Assembly: GCA_947044365.1 (NCBI GenBank)
Contig: OX345652.1
Span: 248,001-312,000, forward strand
Length of the DNA: 64,000 nucleotides
Direction of reading: 5' to 3'
DNA from: Petrosia ficiformis
Lineage: Eukaryota > Porifera > Demospongiae > Haplosclerida > Petrosiidae
In this document: positions 13,701 through 25,854 of the stretch, one piece after another
Layout: every line of letters begins with the position of its first letter
How positions within the stretch are numbered: the first letter of the stretch is position 1
Position numbers and translations under genes: made by a program
The notes under the pieces: model-generated
What the model saw: only the letters and a program-made list of their open reading frames with translations
Databases searched by the model: none
What the model was told of the DNA's origin: nothing

Positions 13701-16700
13701 GTTCGTGAAGTTCCCACAGGCTCATCTGCTAGATTGTCGTATGTGAGAGTACGGAGAACAGTTTGGAAATCAGTGATGGTAAGCATGCCTTTAATAGTTA
13801 GTGTATAACTCGAGTATTCTTTAGTCATTCCCGGGAGAATCGAAACATCCAGTACTTCATAGGATGCTGACTGTTGAGGGTTAGTAATAGTGGCATTGAT
13901 TATGTAAGGGAATGGTACGAGATCAACATCAGTTAGAGTAAGTGAAGAACTGTTTACTATTAATACAGGTCCCGCTTCTTCAATATAAATTGAAGAGAAA
14001 TTGACTCCAAATGCTCCGTTTAAGCTAAGTACTGGGTCTCCATCATTACTAGGTTCAATGCTAATATTCAATTGCACAGGTATACAATTAAATCCACCAT
14101 CTGTTACAGTATAGTCTAAATTATATCTTAGCTGTCTGGGCTCACGAAATGCTATTACAAAAATAAGTGTATCAAGGAACTCTTCATACAGCTCAATATC
14201 TCTTATATCTTGAGCAAACAAGTGCTTTTCAGTGTAGTTATATTGATAAGGTACAAGGGGAACAAGTGAAGAAGAATAAAGATACACACCACAACCGATA
14301 ATACAATTGATATTATGCTCAGTGATAATGGAAGAGCTTATCACCATACGATGGAGTCGGCCGGTAAAATAGTCTTGCATTGGAGCATCATCACCTGTTT
14401 GAGGGCGGGCTCCTAGATACAATCTTCCTTCATTGTCTTCAGGTTGTAAAATACTCTGATTAGTATACAAGTATCCATCAATATAGATACTAAGATGAGG
14501 ACCACCTAGAAGTGTGTGGGTAACTAATGCCAAGTGATGCCATTGGTTAACGAGGAGACTACAAATACCTGAAAACATAATACTTTTCTGAGATCCATCG
14601 GCTGAATAAAGAAACTCTAAGTCAATTTCATTATGACAAATAGCACCATAGCTTATAATGCCATTTTCCATGACATGTACAAAAATGGTTGAAGCACTTG
14701 ATGTAGGTCTGTACCATATCCATGTTATCATTGACAGTGTGTCTTCACTTAGTACATTATTAAGAGAAGCCCTATCTTCAGCAAACTGTTGTTCATTTGC
14801 ATCAAAAATGAGAGTTGTCTTTTCCTCATTGAATGATAAACCTCCTAAAAGATTAAACTTTTCTGATGATGGAGGAAGAATAGTTTGTGTTCCACTTACT
14901 GATAAACCACAAGCAAAAATTTTCTCTCTCTTATCTTCTAAAGGACAAGTAGATGGATCATCAGAAGAAGTAGGAATAAATGGATAGCTAGCTTCAATAA
15001 GATCAATGAATTCTACTTTAGCATCGTGTATGCTAGTAAAATTTCTTCCATCGGGATCAACTATTGTTATACCAACATCGAGTACAACAGCATAGTCACT
15101 TCCTTCAGCAAATGAAACTTCAGGTGTATCAAAAATGATAATAGGAGCATTATCATTGATATTTGTAATTTCAATGCTGAAAGGATAGACTGTATTATGG
15201 TATGGAAAGGCAGTATTATTAGCTATAAGAACTATATTGAATACTGTCTGTATTTCATAGTCTAGTATACCAGACACTGTGACAACACCTGTCTGATTAA
15301 TGTTAAATAGTTCGTTATCACCAGAGAGGTAAAGTATGCTAACTGCATGAAGGTTTTCATCATTGTCTGTTACAATGAACTTAGCTACTACAGTACCAAT
15401 AGAAGAGTTCTCAGGAATAGGGGAGTTTTGAAACAGTAACTGTATCATTGGTGGATGGTCATTAGCATCTAAGACTCGTATCTCTACATAAGAAGTGGAA
15501 TTGAGAGATGGAGATCCCAAATCGTATGCAGTAACACTAAAACTGTAGAAGATTTGTGTTTCTCTGTCTAACGTTGTTGCCAAGGTGATATTACCAGTGA
15601 CATCATCGATCTCAAATGGAACATTAAGTTGTTCTACTATGCTATATCGTATTTCCTTATTAAGGCCATCATCAAGATCTGTAGCCATTACTATTAAAAT
15701 CTCACTTCCTACGGACAAATTTTCAGATACTTCATTTGTATATAACACCATTAAGAATACTGGTGGATTATCATTAACATCATTTATAACAATTTCAATT
15801 GTAGCGTTTGAAGTAAGAACAGGATTGCCATCGTCCATTGCAACAATGAAGAGAGTATAAGAATCTGTATCTTCACGATCAAGAAGACTATTAGCGTATA
15901 TTGCTCCAGATGTAGCATCAATAAAGAAAATACTCATGCCACTGCCTCCTTGAATAAAGTATGTGATGTTTGAGTTAGGTGTGAGTGGGGCATCACTATC
16001 ATTTGCAGTGATGGTGGTAATATACCTTTGATAACCTGAACTGAAGTATCCACTAAAGGGATCGCTGTTGGGTGTAAAGTCTTCATCAATGTTGATTGTG
16101 AGATCAGGTATCAAAGGAGGATTGTCATTAATATCAGTGATTATAATTGTAATAGTAGTTTCAGCACTCGGTCCTGTTATATCAAACGGATTGTAAGCTA
16201 ATATCGTAATTTCATAAGACTCTTGAACTTCTCTGTCCAATATGACAGAATTATTTACTCTCAAGTCACCATTCACTTTATCCAGAGTGAAAGGTAGGAT
16301 AGGTGACCCCGCGATTATAAAATTTACTACAGCATTAGACCCTTCATCTTCATCTGTTGCTGATACTGATAGAACAAGCGAGTCAACAGGACTATTTTCT
16401 TCTATAAAGCCTGAGAATGGGCCAGAGAATACTGGAGGATTATCATTCTCATCTTCAATAACAACGTTAACAATAGTTGTAGAACTGTCAGCGAAACTGT
16501 TATCAGAAACAACAACAGTAAGAGTATACAAACTCTTTATCTCTCTGTCAGGAGGGGTATCTGTCGTAAACAATATCCCGTCATCATTTATGTAGAATCT
16601 ACAATTATACTCCAATAGATTTAGTTGAATATCATGACAGTCATCTCCTGCAATAACACTCCAAGAGAAGTTTTGGAATGAATTAAATTCATCATCATCA

Positions 16701-19700
16701 GTAGCAATAAGTTGTAGTATTTCACTATTTTCTAGGTTTTCTTGAATGCTTGTATTATATACATCTTGAGTGAATACTGGACGATTGTCATTAATTGGAA
16801 CAAATACTATTTTTGCACAAGCTGGAATACTCCATAACTCACTATCATATACAGACAAACAATATTCTCTCTCACCAGCTGGAGGTTCATCTTGTGTATT
16901 CATAAAGGATAGGGAACGTATAACATTTTCAAGCTCAGAAAGAGTAATATTATTAAAGAATATTTGCTGATAGCTACTGGATTCATTAAATAAACTACCC
17001 AAGATTATGTCACCAGGAAAACGAGTTGCTTGCAGTTGTAAACCTGTAAATGTAACATCATTATCATCATCGGTTATCACAGGGTTGGGGGCAAGATAAA
17101 CAGGTGAACCATTTTCAATGTACATTACAGAAGAATTAGTGACAGAACCATTTAGTTTCAAAACTGGTCTATCGTGAATGAAATTAAAATTAACTGTGGT
17201 TGTCACTGGGTTGCTAAGTACCGATCCATCACTAACTATAAATACGACACTTCTTGTGTTGCCTATAGGCTCATCTGCTGTATTGATATAGGTGAGGGAT
17301 GACAGGGCATCACGAAAGCTGGAAACAGGGGCAGTTGGCGTACCACGAAGATATAAAATATTGGGAGCTATCTGGGAAACATGAATACCACTAGGAAAAG
17401 TAGTAATTTGTATGTATTCCATTTCTATATTCAAGTAGGGTGCAAGAGTGATATTGATGTAGGCTAATTCTGTAGTGTCGTTATCTAATAGTACAAAATT
17501 CTCAGCTAATAGATAAACTGAAATGTTACTCTCTTCTGTGAAAGTCACTGTGAAGTCCTGTCCAGCTTCATTGATGCCATTAAGATCAAGAATTGGAGGA
17601 TTATTAATTTCATTGAAATTAATATACAACAGGTCACTGATCCCGTCTCCAGTTCCAACACCAATTGGTGTTACAATAAGAGTCCTAACACCTAACTCAG
17701 GACTTCCACGAGTATCATTATTCTCATAAGTCAGAGATCGTAAAATAGCTATATAATCTCCAATTGGGGCATCTCCTATTACTGATACACTAACTGGGCT
17801 TATGTCGTATATAACTTCTATGCCATGAGGAATCAATATATCATTGATTTGTAGTATATCATATACAAAATTATTTATATTAGCTGTGAGATTTATTCTT
17901 AATCCAGCAAGTTTAGCATTGTCTGCATCAGTAATGGTTGCATTGGGAGCTACAGACACCTTACCAGACAGCTGTCCAATATATGTTAAAGAGTTTCTAT
18001 GGAACACAGCTACTGGTGGATCATTAACTTGTTCAATATTAACAGTGACCGAGATGCTATTACTGATGTTCATGCTATCTGTGACATATAATGTAATAAT
18101 TCGATCAGCTGTACCAGGTTCATCCATTTTATTGACATAGTTAAGAGATTGTAGGTACTGCTGAAAAGCTGATATACTCGAATAATTAATAGGAGATATG
18201 AGTATGGTAACAGTTGATCCAGAATAAGTATCATTACTCTGGAAGGAATTTCCATGTAAGGATACGAGACTATCACTTGATTCTGAAGTTAGAGGAATTC
18301 CTGAGCCAGAATAAGTTGTATCACTATCGTTATCTACAACACATAGAGGGCATTCAAGTGTGATGTATGCATTCTCTAGGTCTGTACTGTCTACATCAGT
18401 AATTGTCAAAGATTGAAAGACAGGTACTGGTGAACCACTTTCAGTGAAGGTAACAGTTGTTTCATTAAGAGATAATATTGGTAAATCATTAACAGGAACT
18501 ATGTTAATGTTTAGATTGATTGTACTGTTGGAATAAGCACCAGATGGAGAAGAGGGACTCGGTATTTTACCAATAAATGAAGTATATGTGTAATTGTTAG
18601 AAAGATCCCATATATATGCTGTTAGACTACTAGAACCGAAATAGTTATTATTAGGATCAAAGCGAATAACTGAATATGGCGACAGGTGGAGTGCATTACT
18701 AGAGTTAAGCTGTTGTGGAAAGTGCTCCCATGCTAATCCATAGTCTCTGTATTGCCATACTCCATTTGTGTGATCAGCATAAATAATACTCAGGCTAGTA
18801 ACATTATCATCATCTGTAGCAACACTTGAAGCTATTTTACTACTAACATCTCCATCTTCAGAAATTTCATCTTCTCTAATGACCGAGAATGTATACTCAT
18901 TGACATTAAGATGTGGCGGCCGATTAATGTAGAGTATATTGTAAGTGAAATTGGCCGTTTCACTACTAACAGAAACCTCCTCATCTGTTCTAATAGAGCC
19001 ATTTGTACATACATTACTAGAAGTACCATCCCATACTCTATAGTAAAATGATGCTGATCCATCCTGTTTGTTACTACTAGGAGTAGGCAAGAATCGAATT
19101 CTCTGATTTTCTGATATGAACAGTGGATTACACTCACTGACATTGTATATATTGACCCAATAACCGTACCACCAATCTTGCCAGTATCCTAATTCATTAT
19201 TATTAATACTGTGTATAGCCAACCCAATGAAATCAGGATTTGAAGGGAATACGGTATCTGGGTCATTCACAATAGAACTATTAACCAAATAAGAAGGAAA
19301 AAAGCCTGTGTTACGTTCAGAAGGTAAGTAATCATCAAGACTATCATTTGTTATAAAAGGTGTATCTTGCAATACCGGTCTGTCATTAACTTGTACAATA
19401 AGCACTGAAACATTCACAGGGTCACTTGGACCTGTATCGCCAAGAGGATGTTCTTCTACCGTGAATGAAACTTGTCGTGTAAGATTGGTTGCTTGATCGG
19501 TAGTTTGAAAGCCAACACTACGAATCAGTGCCTCAAAGAAAGAATGTTGAATTAATGTAGATATCCCCGAAGCTACAATAGATGATGTACCATTGCCAAT
19601 GATATTAAAAGTACCAGTAAAATTGTCAAGAATATAAAGGGAGTCTGAATAGTTATAATCTACTGGTGTATCCAGTATCTCAAACCGAGCTTCGCACAAA

Positions 19701-22700
19701 TATGTATTGTCTTCATCAGATATCATAATATCTGTATTCAATATAAGTGCAATACCAGAATCCTCTACGTAAGACGCTGAATATCCATTAGGGACAGTAA
19801 CAACTGGTCGATCTGGTGTGTTGTCAACAATAACATTCACTAAGCATTCAGTGAAGTATGTATTGTTAATAGAGATAGTAACAAGACGTGGCAAATATAT
19901 GGATGGTTCTTGTGCTTTATTCAAGTAAGTCATGGTACGCAGAACCTGCAGCATACATAACAATGAGCAACATTATATACATGATAATGAGCAACATAAT
20001 ATCTATTTCTACTGATATATACATTGAATATATTCTTAGATGTATATACAGGAAGATATAGATATATATATATATATATGTATAATATATAGAAAGATTA
20101 ATACATGGACAGATAGTTATATTGATTGATAGATGCGCAACTGCGAAGAACATATAGAACAGATAATTCAGCTTGAATCTCTCTTGCTCTACCTCTCTAT
20201 CTATCTTTGTCTATCTCTTTATCTAACTCACCTTAAGATACTGATAGTAGCTACTGCCATTACTCAACTCATACACAGATGTATATCCATTAGATTCAAC
20301 AGCATACTCTGTTTTGGTTATTAGTATCCCTTCTGAAGATTGAAATCCTAATTCTTCTTCATTTTCATCTCGTTGATTTGAAATAATTACAGTAACTATA
20401 TCTGTATATGCAACAGGTCCATCTAGATCAGTAAGAGTGAAGTCAGCTGCCAGATCTACAGGTGGTCTTTCTTCGGAATAGGTTGTGCTGATGGATATCT
20501 CCCCCTAAGTTAATAAGAGTAGAGTATTAATGTAAAATGTTAACTTAATAGTTTTAGTAATTACAGTTAGCTTTCTTTAATGATCAACTTACAGGCCAAG
20601 CTCCGAAATAGCAAAGAGGAGCATCATTGAAGTTATGTATGTCCACATAGAGCCAGGAGTAACCTATGTCAACACCATCAAATAATGTTATTCTGATAGA
20701 TCTTTGAGTTAGATTGATTCCTGGACAATCATTACTGAATGTAATTGTACGAAGAACATCATCAAATACACTCTTATTGGCTGGTCCAGAAATGTTAATA
20801 CTTTGAATGGTATGGTTATTGATAAATGGAAAGCAAGTTCCATGTGGTGCTGAAAGACTCATCCGAGAAATATTAACATAGTTTGCATCAGGAATGGTAA
20901 GATTATCAAGTGAGTCTAGTGGAGGATCTATTTCAAGTGTAATCCAGACCAGTATATCGTGATCAGAATCATCAATGATGTTAGGTGTATCAAATAGATA
21001 GACTGGTTCTCGTGTTGTTTCATTGAATGTAACAGTCACCTCTAGAATAATTGGAGGATCATTAACAGGTTCAAGAGTCACAGTAGCAATTGCATCAATC
21101 GTGTAGCTGTTATCACTAACAGAAAATAGAATAGTACGATTAACTTCTACATTTGGTGGAGTTGGCTCATCTGCCGTGTTATTGAATTTGGTTGTATTTA
21201 ATATTAACTCATATGTCTGTTGTGTTGCTAAACCACTGATCATTATGTGTGTATTATTACCACCAGAAGTCAAATTAGCAGAGCCCACAAGAGACCAATC
21301 CAGATAAATGAAGTCACCATCTTCAGCTATAAAAGCGAGAGATTAATTACATATATAACTATAATACCCATAAATTGTAATAACATACTATCTTGAATAC
21401 TAATTACTGCCTCTGTTAACTCATTCACTCCAGAATCATCATCCTCAATCTCTAAATTCTGAGATAGAAGTACTCCTTCCCCTTGTTCAGTGAAACTCGT
21501 CAGATAATTTATTGTTTTGTTTACTCCATTGAGATAAAGCACATGTTCCTTATCATTAACTGATATTATATGTACTGTAACAACTGATGTACTATTCAAA
21601 TTGTTGAAATCATCATAAGCCTGGGAGACAAAAAAGAGATGTATAAATATATATCTTCTATTTCTGAACTATTATTTATTCATTAGTCTGGTGATGGGTT
21701 GTTTTGTCTGTATATATGTCACATGACTCTACGCCATTTCATAAACTTACGGTAAATTCTATACTACGGTCTACAACAACTGGCTCATCAAGAGAATTGT
21801 TGAACATGACAGCTCTGAGAAAATGACTGAAGCACTTATAATCAGAAGAGTCATTATCACAGGATGTCACATTTATACACAATCGAGTATAAGTATTCTC
21901 GAAAATATAGCTGTAATTAAGTGATGGAGCTAGCAATTCATCTCCAGATTGAGGATAGAGTATCTCAACACAAAAATGAGTTACTGTTTGATGCATTATA
22001 AGGTAGTCTTCATCTGTAAATGTAGCATTTGAGCCTACAATCTCAACTGGTCCTTGTTCCTCAATGAAATTAAAGTCAGCACCATTTGTATCAACTCTTG
22101 GAGGCTCGTCATTCAGTTGCTCAATGTGTATGGTCACTGTGACTGTGTCGCTATCATAAATACCATCATTGACAGAAACCTGTGCATGAGGGAGGATATT
22201 TCAGGTAGTATATATCACACACAAGTTATAGAACAAACCTGTAGTACATTGGTATCTTCTGGTGAAGGTTCTAGATCATTGTTGTCATACACCACTGACT
22301 GAAGAAGAATCTAAAGAAAAGAGACATACATAATTATTACAACTCCCTATCCAATTATGCAAAAATATATATTCATACACTTATATTACTAGTGAAATAT
22401 AAAGCATTGTGGGGTGAGTTACAAAATAGAAAAAAATAACTTAGCGAGAGTTCAAACTGCTCTTTCTGTTGTGAAAGAAAAAGAAAAAGAGTCGAACCAG
22501 GGATCCTCAGCTCCAAACGAACAAACAAACAATGTTTTCATTTAACTACATTAAAGGGGGGTTTGCTGCAACTAGTGAAATGCAAAGCAGCAAGCCTGTG
22601 TTTTACAAAGTAAAATAACTGAATGAGAGTCAAACTAACTCTTCCTGTTGAAGGAAGATAAAAAGAAATAGCAGGAGTCAAACCAAGGACTCTCAGCTCC

Positions 22701-25700
22701 GACAAACAATGTTTGTTTGTTCATTCAGTCACCTACAATTGTGTATGTATGTTTTGCTAGTACTATAACTTACTAAATATTGATTAATAGTTGCTTCTCC
22801 TATAGCCACAAGTATTAAACTTGTATTATCTTCTGTTTGACAGTTAAAGTAATAAATAGGAGCTGTATTGGACATGAGCTCATCAGAAGAGGGAGTTTTG
22901 GTATGTACTGTATTGTTACAAACCAAAGGATTGGAGTAGAGCCATGAAAACATGGCAAACTAGAGAGAGAGGGAGAGAGAATACAGAATATTATAGTGTG
23001 TATTCATGGCCTTAAAGTGAAGATTCATCAAATATAATCGCTGCATATTGGATAATATAAGTAGCTTCCTTATCATTATAACATTGAATGTTTGATGCCA
23101 TTCACAATTATAATAAGTAATGAGTAATGTAAGTAATAAAAGCAACATGCGTTAATCTTTATTCTTACGTTTAGCGTTTCAGTTGAGGAATAGTTGAAAA
23201 GCTTTGTACGAGATGAATACAAGGAATCGGACATACAGAACTCATCTGCATCAGTTATATTAGTATCTTGTAGAGGTCTCAAAGGTTGATTCTCAGTGAA
23301 TACTACTGACTCATTTGTATTAATAACAGGGGCATTGTCATTCACAGGTTGTAATGTGATACCCAAATCAGTTGATCTAAAATGAATAATAACTAATAAA
23401 TGCATTGTAACAAATTTTAGTAAATAAAGTATTATGAGACTTCATAAAAGAGATGAGACAGTGAATATACATTTTAAGTTTAAGTTAGTTTCCCCTCACC
23501 TTTGTTCTATAGTAACTCTTATTATCCTATCTCTTGGACATGGTGGTTCTTCTGATCCATAACCATAACTGATATATTCATTCAGTAGATCTTCATACAC
23601 TATTAACTTGCCTCTTCCAGCTATAGTCAAGTATGAAGTTCCAATACCATTTATCTATGGAAATAAGTCATAAAAGCACAAATAGATGAATGGATAGATA
23701 GATACATGCATGGATAAATAGATAGATAATGGTCAACTCACAGAAATGTTAAAGTCATGAGGTAGTACAGTGAGAAATTCTTCATCTGATGCATTCAAAA
23801 TCTCAACTATCATTTGATTAATATAAACATCACTAAATGAATATATATAATATAATTATCATTATATCTAACATTGAACTGACAACTTACTCATTACTGT
23901 CCTCATCCATAAGTTCAAATACAGTTAGATTACCTAGCAAATATTGATCAGAGGCATCGAATTCTGATATATTTACAATATTCATTATAAGTATGATCTG
24001 TAAATGAAGATTAAGAGAATAAAAAGATGAAAGAATCATGTCTTCGACAAACACTAATACAGTAACAGAGTGTATGAATAATAATATACTCACTTCTGTT
24101 GAGTGATCATCAACAGGAATTAGATCAAGAGTGATATTAAATACACCTTCATTCTCTCCATCAAATAGTGTAAAGACTATTGTTCTATTTGAAACATTAG
24201 GTTCATCTGCAGTATTGTCGTAACTGAAAAGAAATATGTGATAATAACAATAAATCTATGAAGTTATTTCAGACATTCTTTAAACATTGTCATTCAGACA
24301 AAGCTTACCGTGCAGAAAGAAATACTTTAGTGTAATTCTCAATTGTGTCTTCTCCTGTCAAATTAACACACGCCCCTTTGGTAATTTGTTGTATGTTAGT
24401 TCCAGTAGTGTTTACAAGAATATAATCACTTGAACCACACCAGCCTGTCACACTGATCTAAGAAAGAATGTTAATTAACGACTGTATATGGTCATTATCG
24501 CAATTGAAACCCACTGTTGCTGACTGCATTGGGAATATTTCAGGATGATCTACATCAGTAATTTCCAGTGTGTCCAATAAGTATACTACTCCTTCCTCCT
24601 CAACATATGGTTCACCAACGGCAGTGAAGTTGAATGATGGAGTGTTGTCATTAATGACTTTAATCTTCACAGTAATACAAGATGGTTCACTCGAAAGGTC
24701 TTCACCATCAAATATTGTGTAACATATAATCCTATCAACAGGATCAGGCTCAAGATGCTGTATGGTAAAATCAACATTGTTTAGGATTGCCTGGTATGTG
24801 GACACTGATGCAGATCCATCAATGAACAACACTGTAGAAATGAGATATAATTATTGTTTAATACTCAAAACAATCATTGAGCAATCCATACACTATAATA
24901 TTTTTAATAACCTCCTTCCTCAGGAGAGTACTCAGCTAACACACCATCAGCAAGATACGTTGCATTCAGCAATATTGTATCAAAATCATTTGTTAAATGA
25001 GGAAATATTTCCACAACAGCTGACTGAAGTGAAGAAAGGAGAATTTAAAATGATTATATGACATCATTATACTTAAGAGAAGGTGATTGCATGATCATTA
25101 CCAGACTGCAAGCATGATAAAATTTGTATCTTCGTCTTGATGTGATGTATGTGTGTGTGTGTGTGTGAGAGCTTGACTAATAATTATATTATCACCATAG
25201 CAACAATAAAGGCCACCCAAGGTCTAATTACATTCATATGTGACTTAATGAAGTGACAATTTTATTCATATTTTACTGCTAGCAATACATTTATAGCCCA
25301 CCCACCTGCATTTGGAATATTTCATTCTGGTCAGCGTCGCTTACATACAAACCGACACCACCCAATACTAAAGAAGGTTCATCACCCTATAAATAGAAGA
25401 AAAAAAAATAAACAACAGAAATATATGAAGTTTACGTAATTTAGAAAAGTCTACCGACCTCGTAGTATACTGGACAGCTTGCTTGACAATCACTTTCAGC
25501 TGGGCCTACATCAATATGATATATAACACTACAACATAGTGTATATTATGATAGAGATACCTGTGCAATGTGCTTTTCCACTGTTGTCATAACATGAATC
25601 ATGACAATTCGGAGTTGCATCTGCAATAAAGAAACGTTTAAAAGTGATAAAAACGAGATTAATATTACTTACAGTTTCCACTCACTGCAAAAAGCAGCAG

Positions 25701-25730
25701 ATTAACAATAAAGAGCAGCTGTACATGCAT
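400..25730 (-). CDS. Giant secreted cadherin / adhesin-repeat protein with LamG, receptor L-like and EGF domains
   Basis: A multi-exon gene read right to left. The start at 25730 opens a signal peptide (MHVQLLFIVNLLLFAVSGN) in a 58-nt exon (25673-25730); small exons then continue in phase with two short Cys-containing segments. The body, roughly 7,000 residues by summed exons, alternates two repeat types. One is the classical cadherin repeat with D.NDN.P.F, DRE and DxD calcium motifs, roughly twenty copies, mainly at 4.8-6.3, 8.1-8.9, 10.1-12.4 and 15.1-16.8 kb. The other is a repeat of about 120 residues with an acidic DxD strand and an LRSxxYxNtxxEP signature before a closing Dg and vND. 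A LamG-like domain lies at 14.3-14.9 kb, a receptor L-like region near 0.75-1.7 kb, and two EGF domains end the protein at a TAA. No membrane span or GPI signal is visible after the EGFs, so it is probably secreted matrix or adhesion protein. Exon joints in the right third were not all traced. Confidence 0.8.
7494..19945 (-). other. Single 12.45 kb exon of the giant adhesin gene
   Basis: An uninterrupted reading frame of about 4,150 codons lies between an acceptor (CTGCAG, just right of 19945) and a donor (GTAAGTG, just left of 7494). Both flanks continue the LRTxTYxN repeat motif, showing that the exon interrupts repeats rather than separating domains. In protein order it carries adhesin-like repeats (19.9-16.9 kb), a cadherin block (16.8-15.1 kb), the LamG-like domain, more adhesin-like repeats (14.1-12.4 kb), a long cadherin block (12.4-10.1 kb), three adhesin-like repeats, and a short cadherin block (8.9-8.1 kb). 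Exons this long are rare in animals and contrast with the many tiny exons on either side. Confidence 0.85.
14285..14870 (-). other. LamG / concanavalin-like domain inside the giant adhesin
   Basis: About 195 residues unlike the surrounding cadherin repeats. They show the features of a LamG_3/pentraxin-type jelly-roll: an opening GGLSF strand, a TWIWYRP strand, the NQWHHLALV motif, the SIYIDGYLY strand, then GRLYLGARP and GRLHRMVIS near the end, closing at a CIIGCG cysteine pair. LamG domains usually bind glycans or matrix proteins. It sits between a cadherin block and an adhesin-like repeat, where it could present a ligand-binding head in mid-fibre. The fold is assigned from motifs only. Confidence 0.7.
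22389..22737. repeat. Two diverged tandem copies of a tRNA-related SINE-like repeat
   Basis: Inside an intron of the giant adhesin gene, two related units of about 170 bp start at 22389 and 22568. Both begin ACTAGTGAAAT and end with CTCAGCTCC...AACAATGTTT. On the minus strand the first carries GGTTCGACTC, close to an RNA polymerase III B box, and the second a decayed version. A/G-rich runs follow. This suggests a tRNA-derived short interspersed element present twice, but no full tRNA head was found. Confidence 0.45.
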
Positions 25731-25854
25731 TTTTCTGGAGATTACCCGATCATTTCTTGAACCTCCGAAATGCGCACAGATACGTGACGTGGGCGTGAGA
25801 ACAATGTTAAACAAATATATATTAACTCTTACGGAGCCGAATTTACGTGACAAC
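25731..25854. promoter_or_regulatory. Bidirectional promoter between the giant adhesin and PAXIP1
   Basis: Only 124 bp separate the two divergent start codons, so both 5' leaders and core promoters must lie here or overlap the genes. The stretch contains a CGTGACGTGGGCGTG block (CRE-like TGACGTGG plus a GGGCGTG KLF/Sp-like box). No experimental start site is known; the motif assignments are by eye. Confidence 0.4.

Noticed and set aside
7566..18140. Numerous plus-strand frames of 60-117 residues
   Set aside because: Antisense shadows of the 12.45 kb adhesin exon; no splice sites or domains.
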